Assembly: GCF_000178855.1 (NCBI RefSeq)
Contig: NZ_ADVG01000002.1
Span: 2,418,001 to 2,482,000 of the forward strand
DNA: 64,000 nt
Direction of reading: 5' to 3'
Source of the DNA: Ktedonobacter racemifer DSM 44963
GTDB taxonomy: Bacteria > Chloroflexota > Ktedonobacteria > Ktedonobacterales > Ktedonobacteraceae
Shown one piece after another: positions 1-7,637 of the stretch (its first letter is position 1; each line of letters begins with the position of its first letter). Made by a program: the position numbers and the translations under genes. The notes beneath the pieces were generated by a model. It was given only the letters and a program-made list of their open reading frames with translations, was not told the DNA's origin and did no database searches.

Positions 1-137
1 TCTCGTTCCTCTCTCTCCGCCGAGCAGATAACGCCTATCTTATAATTGGTCACTATTATATCATGTTTCTTTACAGCGGTAAGCATGAGATCATCTAATT
101 AACCCGATGTGTAATATTTTGTATATCCTGGGCGTGA

Positions 138-226
138 CTTCTCGCGCCTGCGGCGCTCGCCCTGGTATATGGTGTGGTGCAGATTGGCAGCCTGCTGCTG
201 CCAATCTGCACCACACCATATACCAG
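138..226 (+). repeat. Long perfect hairpin with conserved 5' flank (family A)
   Basis: Positions 138-160 carry the conserved flank (core CGCGCCTGCGGCGCTCGC). It is followed by perfect 29-bp arms at 162-190 and 198-226 around a 7-nt loop. The 5' arm is G/T-rich. The same flank occurs beside hairpins near 8364, 25808 and 34617 with different arm sequences. Confidence 0.95.
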
Positions 227-474
227 AAATAGTATTTGCTAACAATCCTGGTATATTTAATCGTCACTTTAAGTTTTGTCTACAGGGCACAGCTAACGTG
301 TATTTTAAAGGAGATCATGCAGCATATATCTTCGGTGGAGGAGGCATCTCTCCATCCTGTTTTGCGCTTTCTATAAGCATTTCAAGGACCTCCTGGCCCT
401 GCTGAATTGCTTCTGTATCATAGTATATTTTATAATCTCATAAAACAATGCAAAGCAAGCGGAACAATCATTTC

Positions 475-630
475 GGTAGGGACCCGCTTTAGCGCGTCCA
501 AATGCCATTAATGGCAGTGCGGCGCAAGCCTGTTTTTTGCATGTGCCGCACGCTATGAACGCCCGTATTATTCTAGGCTGCGCCTACAGGCGATGAATCG
601 CCTTTGGACGCGCTAAAGCGGGTCCCTACC
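475..630. mobile_element. MITE-like element, copy 1
   Basis: This 156-bp element has perfect 28-bp terminal inverted repeats (475-502 and 603-630). Its ends read GGTAGGGACCCGCTTTAGCG. The interior has a small palindrome (ATGCCATTAATGGCA-like) and a GTGCGGCG motif. A second copy at 58279-58425 shares both the ends and the interior motifs. It has no coding capacity, so it is a non-autonomous element. The terminal TA next to the G-run would suit a TA-targeting Tc1/IS630-type transposase, but that is inference. Confidence 0.85.
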
Positions 631-736
631 AAGGGGGAGCACGTTTTATAGCAAGCCATTATGGAGAAGCGTTGGGCAAGCTCATAGATATGCTAGAATG
701 TGAGGAGATTATTTTTCGGGGACAGAGGGAGATTAT

Positions 737-1477
737 ATGCGACTTTTGGGTTTTAGGGAGACACATAAGCAGGCGCAGGAAGAGATTTTCTCCACGTATA
801 ACTGGTGGGACAAGAGTTGCCTGCTCTTTCGGATTACGGAGGAGCGCTGTGACTATATTGAGGAGCGGGTGGAGCGTGTTTTTGGGCGGGAGGCGTTGCC
901 ACAGCAGGAGGTACTGGAGGTGGGGTGTGGAGGGGGCTTGATCTGCGCGAGCCTGGCGCGGCGAGGAGCGGTCACCTTTGGGATTGATCCCTCAATTCAG
1001 GCTTTGGAGGTCGCACGCGCAAAGGTACAGCAGGCGGGATTGGGGCAGCAGGCCTTTTTTGCGCAGGGCTACGCCGAGCGGCTCCCCTATGCCAGTGGGA
1101 GCTTTTCCGTGATTGTGTGCCTGGATGTTCTGGAGCATGTCCAGGACCTGGACGCAACAATCCACGAGATCGCACGGGTACTGGCACCCGGAGGCATCTT
1201 TATCTTTGATACCATCAATCGCACACTCCTGGCCCGCCTGGCCTTGATCTGGATTGGCGAGCGCTTCTTCCATGAGCATGGCCTGGTTCCAGGGTTACAT
1301 GACTACCAGCATTTTATCAAACCACGAGAGCTTCACGCGACACTGACCAGGCACCAGCTAGCGGTGCGCGAGATGGTTGGTTTCACACCCCGTCTCGTCA
1401 AAGGGCGCCTGACGCTGGGTGTGGGTGGGCCAAAGCTCGTTTCTTATGTTGGCTACGCGACAAAGGGACGTGGATAG
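737..1477 (+). CDS. UbiG-like class I SAM-dependent methyltransferase
   Basis: The 246-aa protein has the Rossmann SAM-binding motif EVGCGGGLICASLA (residues about 55-70), an acidic residue after strand 2 (FGIDPS), and the post-motif LDVLEHV and RVLAPGG segments typical of the UbiG/UbiE-like Methyltransf_11 group. It resembles 3-demethylubiquinone 3-O-methyltransferase in order and length. The true acceptor cannot be read from sequence, and a quinone or lipid role is only a family-level guess. The ATG has a GAGGGAG ribosome site about 6 nt upstream. It stands alone, convergent with the XRE gene. Confidence 0.8.
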   Translation: MRLLGFRETHKQAQEEIFSTYNWWDKSCLLFRITEERCDYIEERVERVFGREALPQQEVLEVGCGGGLICASLARRGAVTFGIDPSIQALEVARAKVQQAGLGQQAFFAQGYAERLPYASGSFSVIVCLDVLEHVQDLDATIHEIARVLAPGGIFIFDTINRTLLARLALIWIGERFFHEHGLVPGLHDYQHFIKPRELHATLTRHQLAVREMVGFTPRLVKGRLTLGVGGPKLVSYVGYATKGRG

Positions 1478-1560
1478 ACGCGGATAACTAAAGATTTCAA
1501 GGTTTTCGAGATTTTCGCAAGGATCATACGGCACGAAAGACAAACAATGCACAGGCCAGC

Positions 1561-2148
1561 CTACTGCTCCAACCAGAAGGCCTGATCTTCGCTTGACATG
1601 TTACTGCGCGCAATGGCCTCGGCAAAACTCTGTTTCTGTGGTCCCTGTTCCTGCTTGCGTGCGGCTTGAGAGGTCTGGCGGCGATTATAGGTTAGCGCGG
1701 GCTGGCTATTGTCCAGCAGCGTGGCGAACTGATCGAGTGAGAGCTGGAAGTAACCCGCGAGGCGCTCTAGCTGGCGCTGACTCAGGCTTGCGGCCTCGAT
1801 GGCGCCCGCCTCAAACTTGTTCCAGACATCAACCGAGAGACGCAAGGCTCTGGCAACATCGACCTTCTTGAGGTTGCGGCTCTTGCGCAGTTCAACCAGG
1901 GTCGCGGTCCTGGCCTGTGGGGCGAGGACGCGCTGGAGCGCGCTTTGCAGGGCGCGCTGCGTTAATGGCAGGAGGGTCGCGTTCTCCTCTAGCTCCTGGG
2001 CGGTGGTGGCATAATAGCCAGCGATAAAATCAGTCAGTTCGGCCTGTGCCGTGGGATGCTCGCGCAGGATTTGTAGCTGTGTCTGCGCATCACCTGCCTC
2101 CCTGGCGGCCAGCCAGGCCATTTTGAGTTCTTGTATTGACATGCTCAT
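1561..2148 (-). CDS. XRE-type helix-turn-helix protein paired with a sigma factor
   Basis: This 195-aa protein has a central HTH (residues about 85-145). It starts with LVELRKSRNLKKVDVARALR, a Cro/C1-like fold in which the recognition helix would lie near VDVWNKFEAG. The alpha-helical N-terminus of about 80 residues and the polar C-tail match no family I can name. It lies 66 nt downstream of the sigma factor gene on the same strand, so the two are likely co-transcribed. A role in controlling that sigma factor is possible but inferred. The ATG has an AAAGGAG site. Confidence 0.7.
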   Translation of the reverse strand: MSMSIQELKMAWLAAREAGDAQTQLQILREHPTAQAELTDFIAGYYATTAQELEENATLLPLTQRALQSALQRVLAPQARTATLVELRKSRNLKKVDVARALRLSVDVWNKFEAGAIEAASLSQRQLERLAGYFQLSLDQFATLLDNSQPALTYNRRQTSQAARKQEQGPQKQSFAEAIARSNMSSEDQAFWLEQ

Positions 2149-2214
2149 CGTGAGTGCTCCTTTCGTGCCTCAACCCTTTACCTTCTGCGGAAACCTGGGT
2201 AGTACCTGGGTAGT

Positions 2215-2961
2215 TTATGGCTGTGAAATCATGGGCGGATATGAATGCTGGCCCTCGCGCGCGATACATTCGCGCAGATAGCCGCGAGCGCGCTCATAGC
2301 GTAGACGGACAGTGCGCTCGGTACGCTTACAAACAACGGCGATATCGTCCCACTTCATGCCCTCCAGGACGCGCAGGACCATAATCATGCGATCCAGAGG
2401 GTCATTCAGGTAGGTTAAAATACGCTTGCTCTCATCGTTGGCGTGTAGCACCTCGTACTGGTCCTGTGGATCAGCCACGTCGGAACTGGGCATGTTCTCG
2501 TCATCCGGCGAGGCTGAGCGCAGGGATTCTACCAGGGCGCGTGGCACATGCTGGGGTCGGCCGGCAGGTCGCCCCTCGTTATCGCGGCGATAGTAGAGGC
2601 CCTCCTGGCGGAGCACGCGGTTAAACTCGTCGACGCAGAGACAGCGTAGATAATGGACAAAGTTCTGGGTAATAAATACCTCTTTTGGATTGAGGGCCTC
2701 GCGCAGCAGGTGCTCGCTCATATTCGAGATGACCTCCTCGCGTAGCTCTGGGCGATGGCGCAGGCCCTGAGAGTGGCGCTGAAAGAAGGGGGCGCAGCGT
2801 TGAAGCAACACCTCCGCCAGCATGCTCACTCCTGGTGTATCGCCAGCGCGTTGGCGCGCGCGTATATTTTGGACCAGCTCGATCTCGCTGATTTCGTAGC
2901 GTCCCTCCGGAGTGCGACGCCGCAAACGCTCTTGAAGCGTGGGATCATTTAGATCGATCAT
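2215..2961 (-). CDS. ECF-like sigma-70 family RNA polymerase sigma factor
   Basis: The 248-aa protein has a region 2-like helical part (residues about 35-125, ending FVHYLRCLCVDEFNRVLR). After an acidic, Ser/Asp-rich linker comes a region 4-type HTH (residues about 185-235: LDRMIMVLRVLEGMKWDDIA, then CKRTERTVRLRYERARGYLR). No region 1.1 or 3 is evident, so it fits the ECF-like class, although the N-terminus is longer than usual. A GAGGGAG site precedes the ATG. The XRE gene follows directly. Promoter targets are unknown. Confidence 0.75.
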   Translation of the reverse strand: MIDLNDPTLQERLRRRTPEGRYEISEIELVQNIRARQRAGDTPGVSMLAEVLLQRCAPFFQRHSQGLRHRPELREEVISNMSEHLLREALNPKEVFITQNFVHYLRCLCVDEFNRVLRQEGLYYRRDNEGRPAGRPQHVPRALVESLRSASPDDENMPSSDVADPQDQYEVLHANDESKRILTYLNDPLDRMIMVLRVLEGMKWDDIAVVCKRTERTVRLRYERARGYLRECIAREGQHSYPPMISQP

Positions 2962-3074
2962 ATTCTCCCTCTACTTCGTAATCCTGGTCAGGCTAGCACG
3001 TAACCAGGTGTATCTATCCCTCTATTCCTCTCGCCCTACAAAAAACGGAAATGTTTCTGGCTGTTTGGTTTTAA

Positions 3075-3125
3075 GTGGTCTGATGTGCCCTGGCAGCCGA
3101 AGGCCGCCAGGGCACATCAGACCAC
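3075..3125. repeat. Long hairpin (20-bp arms) downstream of the PfkB gene
   Basis: Perfect 20-bp arms (3075-3094 and 3106-3125) flank a GCCGAAGGC mini-stem. It lies between the 3' end of the kinase gene at 3181 and the sigma gene start at 2961, so it could end kinase transcripts on the minus strand. There is no U-tract. Confidence 0.85.
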
Positions 3126-3180
3126 CTTACCCGAAGAAATGCTTTGTGTTCTATGTTGTATTGTACTTGCACTGCTGGCA

Positions 3181-4065
3181 TTAGCACAAGCGCTGGGCAA
3201 CCTGGGCGGGGGTGGGGATGCCGCTGATACCGGGGTGCTCTACGGAGAAGGAGGCGGCGCAGTTGGCAAAGTTGGTGGCCTGGGCGGGATCGCCATGCTG
3301 GTAGAGATGAGCAAGGAAGGAGGCGGCGAAGACGTCGCCCGCGCCGGTGGGATCGACCTCGTGGGCGGGGTAGGCCGGGAAACTGGTAGGGACGCCCTGC
3401 TGATAGAGGGTGGCACCGTGGCGGCCATCGGTCGCGACGAGCAGGGGGACACGCTGGCTCCAGGCGTTAAGAATGGCGTCGGCCTCGGTGCGGCTACCAT
3501 TGGCGAAGGGGAGCAGGTCATCGTGGCTGAGGATTAGCACATCGAGTTGGGGGAGCACCTGCTCGGCGTCGTGCCAGGGGGTAGGCCAGACGCGCCCATC
3601 GGCATCCCAGCGACGCAGCCAGCCCTGGGGCGTGGCGGCAAGGATGCGACCGGGGCGGCGTGGAAAGACCGAGAGGATCTGGGGTGTCAGCTCTTGCGCC
3701 AGGGGTCCCAGGAGCACAACTGGGAGGTCGCGCCAGGCGGTGGGAATATGCTCGGGCTGGATAGTGCTGGCGCGGGCGCGTAAATACTGTGTGCGGAAGC
3801 CCTGGGCATATACATTGACGAACGTAGATGTCTCGGCGGAGGGGATGGCTTGAACGGGGATGGCGGGCGAGAGGAGCGAGGGGAGGCGAGAGAGGAGATC
3901 GGCATCGGCCGAAGTTACGATAGTGGGAACTAATCCCAGACGATAGGCGGCCAGGGCAGCAAAAGTAACGGTGCCACCGAGTGAGAAGGTACCATCGGGA
4001 TGCAGATCTTTAGTGACGTGGCCGATGGCGAGAAAGTTGGGTGAGGCAGAGTAGGCGTCCAGCAT
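3181..4065 (-). CDS. PfkB/ribokinase-family carbohydrate or nucleoside kinase
   Basis: The 294-aa protein has the N-terminal GGTVTFAALAAYRLG segment, corresponding to the substrate-lid glycine motif. Near residue 245 it has the C-terminal signature DPTGAGDVFAASF, with the catalytic Asp and anion-hole glycines. Length fits the PfkB family. Substrate (ribose, fructose phosphate, nucleoside or other) cannot be told. It follows khpB by 84 nt, in which a GGGGCGATTC hairpin (4079-4106) sits. No clear ribosome site is seen before the ATG, so the start is less certain. Confidence 0.8.
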   Translation of the reverse strand: MLDAYSASPNFLAIGHVTKDLHPDGTFSLGGTVTFAALAAYRLGLVPTIVTSADADLLSRLPSLLSPAIPVQAIPSAETSTFVNVYAQGFRTQYLRARASTIQPEHIPTAWRDLPVVLLGPLAQELTPQILSVFPRRPGRILAATPQGWLRRWDADGRVWPTPWHDAEQVLPQLDVLILSHDDLLPFANGSRTEADAILNAWSQRVPLLVATDGRHGATLYQQGVPTSFPAYPAHEVDPTGAGDVFAASFLAHLYQHGDPAQATNFANCAASFSVEHPGISGIPTPAQVAQRLC

Positions 4066-4149
4066 GAGAGAATGTTGTGGGGCGATTCCATCCAGAGAAT
4101 CGCCCCGCTCCTTTTTTCAAATAGCTTGTGGGAGAGATGTTTTTTTGCC

Positions 4150-5133
4150 TTAGCGACCGGGACGCTTTAGTGAGATGACCACGCGGCGTGCGTCGCCTTC
4201 ACCGATGCTCTCGGTACTGATATCACCACTCTCAGAGAGAGCCAGGTGAACGATACGGCGCTCATGAGGTGGCATCGCCTCAAGCGCGATTGAGCGGCGA
4301 TAGTTGCGCACCTGCTGAGCCACGCGCTGGGCCAGGGAGCGCAGATTCTCTTCGCGGCGCATGCGATAGTTCTCAGCATCAATGATGATGCGCATCCGAT
4401 GATGTGTGCGATGGCTAACGATCAGGTTCACCAGCAGTTGGAGCGCGGCCAGGGTCTCGCCACGGCGGCCGATGAGCAGGCCAAGATTCTCATGCATGCC
4501 ATGAATGTTAAGGGTCAGCGGGCTGGTTGAGCGGACCTGGACCGTGGCGCGAATATTCAAGTGGCGCAAGATGTTCTGGAGCACATCCACCGTGATCTCG
4601 ATATCTTCGCGCGAAGGTTTCTCGACGAGTGGGAGGGCGCCAGCAGGCTGCTCGGTGGCTTCCGTCTCGGGTTCAGAGGCGATTACCGCAGCAGAGGTCA
4701 GGGCGGGGAAGGTATCGGCGGAGGTGAAGGGCGTCACATCCTCGTCCTCGTCGCCTTCCTCATCCTCTTCTTCCTCCTCCTCATCGAATTCCTCTTCTTC
4801 CTCATAGGCCTCGTCGACATACTCCTCCTCGTCCTCTTCTTCCTCTTCTTCCTCCTCCTCATCCTCGTAGAAATCGACATCGCCCAGTTCATCGTCGGAA
4901 CCAAGAATGGCATCGGCCATCTCGGGAGTAATGACCGCGCCTCCAAGCGCGCCAGAAGTGGAAGGGCGGACCGTCACGCGGACGAGGGCCTCCTTGCTTC
5001 CCAGGCCAAAGGTACCGCGAGCAGGTTCTTGAAGCACAGCAATATCAACCTCGTCGCGACGGCGATTGAGATGCGCCAGGGCCTTCTGAACGGCTTCATC
5101 TATGCTTTTACCACTAGCCTCTATACTTTCCAC
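4150..5133 (-). CDS. khpB: KhpB/Jag RNA-binding protein with long acidic linker
   Basis: This 327-aa protein has the usual KhpB (Jag, SpoIIIJ-associated) plan. A Jag-N domain (residues 1-52, starting MESIEASGKSIDEAVQKAL) is followed by a KH domain (about 165-245, with the GRRGETLAALQLLVN motif) and an R3H domain (about 250-325, ending PHERRIVHLAL and ARRVVISLKR). KhpB binds RNA and affects cell envelope and division in other bacteria. Residues about 93-150 are an extreme Asp/Glu-rich linker with a run of nine glutamates. The start is GTG with an AAGGA site. It follows yidC, as in many bacteria. Confidence 0.9.
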   Translation of the reverse strand: MESIEASGKSIDEAVQKALAHLNRRRDEVDIAVLQEPARGTFGLGSKEALVRVTVRPSTSGALGGAVITPEMADAILGSDDELGDVDFYEDEEEEEEEEEDEEEYVDEAYEEEEEFDEEEEEEDEEGDEDEDVTPFTSADTFPALTSAAVIASEPETEATEQPAGALPLVEKPSREDIEITVDVLQNILRHLNIRATVQVRSTSPLTLNIHGMHENLGLLIGRRGETLAALQLLVNLIVSHRTHHRMRIIIDAENYRMRREENLRSLAQRVAQQVRNYRRSIALEAMPPHERRIVHLALSESGDISTESIGEGDARRVVISLKRPGR

Positions 5134-5254
5134 AGTTTCCTTGCCTCCCTAAATGCGTCGGTAAGAACTTCACAAGTAATAGATTACAACCTACCTCATA
5201 ACAAGAGTTTGTGCTAAAGGGCACAACTCTTGATGAGTCAGCCCCTCCCTGTCT

Positions 5255-5335
5255 CTTCACGCTTGCGGCGTTCAGGGGCAAGGGGTATGGGTGTACCAGG
5301 CAGGTCACGACCCGCCTGGCACACCCATACCCCTT
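5255..5335. repeat. Hairpin with conserved flank between yidC and khpB (family A)
   Basis: Arms at 5280-5301 and 5314-5335 pair with one mismatch. A variant of the conserved flank (CTTCACGCTTGCGGCGTTC) lies at 5255-5273. It splits the yidC and khpB genes, so it may process or attenuate the shared transcript. Confidence 0.9.
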
Positions 5336-5420
5336 ACCCAGATGGCTCGCGAAGGAGCCACCGGGTGTGAAGAGCAGCCTTAGCCAAACCCTCAAGGAGG
5401 TAGGCTGCAATCGATCAAGC

Positions 5421-6482
5421 TTAGCCTCGCGAACGTTGAGCGCTACCGCGGCGACGAGCAGAGGCACTGCTGTTGCGCGAGCGACGGCGCTGCTGTTGCG
5501 TTGTTGATGATCCAGAACGATTATTCGAAGTGCGCATCTGGCTCGCGACAGGACCGCTAGCGGCTTTCTCGCCCTCATCAGAGGCGCTATCGGCCTCAAT
5601 GATGTTGGAGCGGCGCAGCAGATCTTTCTCACGCTGCTTCTTGCCTTCGCTTGCGAGTGTGCTTTCAACCACGGCGGGCGCCACCCTGGGATCGTTCGCG
5701 AACTTGGGCGTGGTCAACAGAGAGCCCCAGCCGGTAACAAAGTACTGCTGTACCGCCTGGAAGATCGAGGAGACCGTCCAGTACAGGGCCAGGCCCGCGG
5801 GGAAGGTCCAACCGATGAAGATGGTCACAAAGGGCATCACATACTGCATGGTCTGCATGGACTGGACCATAGGATCAGGCGTACTTTTATCTTTTTTCGC
5901 CTGAGCGTTGCGCGGCTGAGCCATGCGCAGGGAGACGAAGGTAGCCAGACCAGCCAGGATCGGCAGGATATGCGTAGGATCGGGCTGCCCCAGCGAGATG
6001 AACCAGTGCGGATTGAGGAACTCGAACCAGCGCAGGTTGATGTCGGGTACCCCTTTAAAGGGTGCGACAAAAGGATACAGTTCGCGATTGAGTGTCTCAA
6101 TGGTTAGATGCTGGTCTCGCAAGATGCCGCCGACGGCAAAGTAGAGACCATACAGTACAGGGAGCTGGATTACCATTGGCAGACAGCCTGCCAGTGGTTT
6201 CACACCATACTCTTTGTACAGCTGATTCATGGCCAGGGACTGAGACTGGACATCACCGGGGTGTTTCTTCTTAATCTCGGCGATCTTCGGCTGAAGTACC
6301 TGCATGGCCTTGGAGGAGCGCAGCTGCTGAAGAGTGAGTGGGAAGAGTAAAAGCTTGATAAGGACGGTAAGGACGATGATGGCAAGGCCAAAATCACCGA
6401 AGAGGCGGTAGAACACCACCAGGCCGTTGAAGATGGGGTATGAAAAGATTATGTTAAAGAGATTACCGATAGCTCCAAACAC
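5421..6482 (-). CDS. yidC: YidC/Oxa1 membrane protein insertase
   Basis: This 353-aa protein is a short YidC of the Gram-positive/Oxa1 type, without the large periplasmic domain of proteobacteria. It has the conserved hydrophobic core: FGLAIIVLTVLIKLLLFPLT near residue 35 with the positively charged groove region, then GCLPMVIQLPVLYGLY near 100, a TM pair around 165-190, and PAGLALYWTVSSIFQAVQQY near 230. The C-tail is long, basic and Ser/Arg-rich, which could contact ribosomes. It inserts membrane proteins with or without Sec. The start is GTG with AGGAG. It lies 27 nt after yidD. Confidence 0.93.
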   Translation of the reverse strand: MFGAIGNLFNIIFSYPIFNGLVVFYRLFGDFGLAIIVLTVLIKLLLFPLTLQQLRSSKAMQVLQPKIAEIKKKHPGDVQSQSLAMNQLYKEYGVKPLAGCLPMVIQLPVLYGLYFAVGGILRDQHLTIETLNRELYPFVAPFKGVPDINLRWFEFLNPHWFISLGQPDPTHILPILAGLATFVSLRMAQPRNAQAKKDKSTPDPMVQSMQTMQYVMPFVTIFIGWTFPAGLALYWTVSSIFQAVQQYFVTGWGSLLTTPKFANDPRVAPAVVESTLASEGKKQREKDLLRRSNIIEADSASDEGEKAASGPVASQMRTSNNRSGSSTTQQQRRRSRNSSASARRRGSAQRSRG

Positions 6483-6509
6483 GAGAATTTCTCCTGCGTT
6501 CCTCTCCTT

Positions 6510-6740
6510 CTACTTTCCCGGCCAGGTCTCTGGCACGGGATCGTAGGAATCACCGTGATAAAAGGGTTGGCAGCGCCCGATGCGCTTCGCTGTAAGCCAG
6601 CCGCCACGGAAGAAGCCGAAACGATCAATTGCCTCGTATCCATATTGGGAACACGAGGGTGTAAAACGGCACGAAGGCGGCATCACTACCGACAGAGTGC
6701 GCTGATACAAGCGAATTAAGCCAAGTGCGATATATTTCAC
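6510..6740 (-). CDS. yidD: YidD membrane protein insertion efficiency factor
   Basis: This 76-aa protein has the family signature: LIRLYQRTLS, then PPSCRFTPSCSQYGYEAI with the paired cysteines, and GWLTAKRIGRCQPF. YidD is a small peripheral membrane protein that helps YidC-dependent insertion. The start is GTG. The gene lies between rnpA and yidC, its normal place. The 131-nt gap to rnpA is filled by a family B repeat, which is unusual because these genes often overlap. Confidence 0.93.
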   Translation of the reverse strand: MKYIALGLIRLYQRTLSVVMPPSCRFTPSCSQYGYEAIDRFGFFRGGWLTAKRIGRCQPFYHGDSYDPVPETWPGK

Positions 6741-6778
6741 AATGACAGGGTACCTTTACCGACGGTCAGGCTTCTTAT

Positions 6779-6880
6779 GCGAAAACCAACCCCCATTCGG
6801 GGGCGCGCGCCACTGTCGTGACTAGCGCTTCCCCATTCGGGGACCACCTGAAGGTGGCACGGCAAGCGCGCTCAGGTTTC
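6779..6880. repeat. Intergenic repeat, family B, between rnpA and yidD
   Basis: The repeat starts GCGAAAACCAAC and contains two CCCCATTCGGGG boxes and CTAGCGCTT. It ends AAGCGCGCTCAGGTTT. A close relative lies at 18786-18874 and shorter relatives at 11928-11979 and 14093-14141. Its end supplies the TGA stop of rnpA. Confidence 0.8.
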
Positions 6881-7330
6881 CTGGGAGACACTAAGCCTTG
6901 TATCGTCTACCACGGGAGCAGGGACCAGGAGCTGAGCCCTACGAAGCAGGAGACGAATATCCTGTTTCAACGTAGAAAGATCGGCAACGATAACGCTTTT
7001 GCCTGTACGAGCGTCAGTGCCCACCAACTGGTGGCGCGCAGTGAGAACGAGATCATATCCCGGAGGAATTTCGTGCCAGAGCGATCTGACTGCCTCGGAG
7101 AGCAAGCGTTTAATAGTGTTACGGATGGTCGCGTTCTTGGATATGCGTTTGCTTACCACGAACCCCACCCTGGTAATTGCGACATTAGGTTCTAGATGTG
7201 ATTCTAGATCTGATTTTGGATGTGGTGACCAGGCGAGAATAAGCAGCCGAGACGAAACGCTCTGCCTCTGCTGCCTAACCCGCTGAAAGTCACCGTTTTT
7301 GCGTAAGCGTTGAGCACGTCGAAGTGCCAC
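6872..7330 (-). CDS. rnpA: Ribonuclease P protein component
   Basis: The 152-aa protein carries the RnpA hallmarks: LRKNGDFQRVRQQRQSVSS at the N-terminus, VGFVVSKRISKNATIRNTIK in the centre with the RN..KR RNA-binding motif, and PGYDLVLTAR further on. It binds the 5' leader of pre-tRNA and assists the RNase P RNA. The rnpB RNA gene is not in the window. The GTG start lies 27 nt after rpmH. The C-terminus is longer than typical (about 115-125 aa), and its stop codon is in a family B repeat, so the tail may have been extended or replaced. Confidence 0.93.
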   Translation of the reverse strand: MALRRAQRLRKNGDFQRVRQQRQSVSSRLLILAWSPHPKSDLESHLEPNVAITRVGFVVSKRISKNATIRNTIKRLLSEAVRSLWHEIPPGYDLVLTARHQLVGTDARTGKSVIVADLSTLKQDIRLLLRRAQLLVPAPVVDDTRLSVSQET

Positions 7331-7357
7331 TCTGCGAAACCGTCCGTTCTGCGAAAG

Positions 7358-7492
7358 CTAGACCGTCAGGCTCCAGCGTCCCTTGGCTCGACGAGCCTTG
7401 AGAACGCGGCGCCCATTGCGGGTATGCATGCGCTTCATAAAACCGTGTTCGCGCTTACGCGGAATGCGCTTGGGTTGCCATGTGCGTTTCAT
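7358..7492 (-). CDS. rpmH: 50S ribosomal protein L34
   Basis: The 44-aa protein MKRTWQPKRIPRKREHGF... ending in a basic GRRVLKARRAKGR segment is a normal L34. I chose the ATG at 7492 because it starts the conserved MKRTWQP sequence and is preceded by a GGAGGTGG site; an in-frame ATG further upstream would add 24 unrelated residues. A consensus promoter lies at 7526-7554. It heads the rpmH-rnpA-yidD-yidC-khpB run. Confidence 0.96.
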   Translation of the reverse strand: MKRTWQPKRIPRKREHGFMKRMHTRNGRRVLKARRAKGRWSLTV

Positions 7493-7525
7493 GAACAAGC
7501 CACCTCCACTTTCAATATCCCGTAG

Positions 7526-7554
7526 ATTATAACGAGTATTATGTATGCTGTCAA
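7526..7554 (-). promoter_or_regulatory. Consensus sigma-70 promoter of rpmH
   Basis: Read on the minus strand, TTGACA (7554-7549) and TATAAT (7531-7526) are exact consensus boxes with a 17-nt spacer, about 35 nt before the rpmH start codon. Confidence 0.9.
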
Positions 7555-7637
7555 TTAGCCACACCGAGGAGTGGCCCGGCCGACACGTATTTTAGTAGCG
7601 TCGGTCCACACCGCTCAATGTGCTCTTGCAAGACAGG

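Larger units (their letters stand above)
1..736. other. Intergenic region with two repeats, no gene seen
   Basis: No convincing gene is visible before the methyltransferase at 737. The short open frames here run through repeats and lack ribosome binding sites or recognisable domains. The stretch holds a long perfect hairpin (138-226) and a MITE-like element (475-630); the rest is fairly AT-rich. Any gene to the left of the window is not visible. Confidence 0.7.

Noticed and set aside
169..405. Open frame of 78 codons at the left edge
   Set aside because: It starts in the arm of a hairpin repeat, has no ribosome site and shows no protein-like pattern.
4505..5217. Long open frames opposite khpB
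   Set aside because: They are antisense shadows of the acidic (GAG/GAA-rich) linker and have low-complexity Ser or Leu runs.
7565..7637. Possible oriC upstream of rpmH
   Set aside because: No DnaA-box cluster or AT-rich unwinding element is visible and dnaA is absent.
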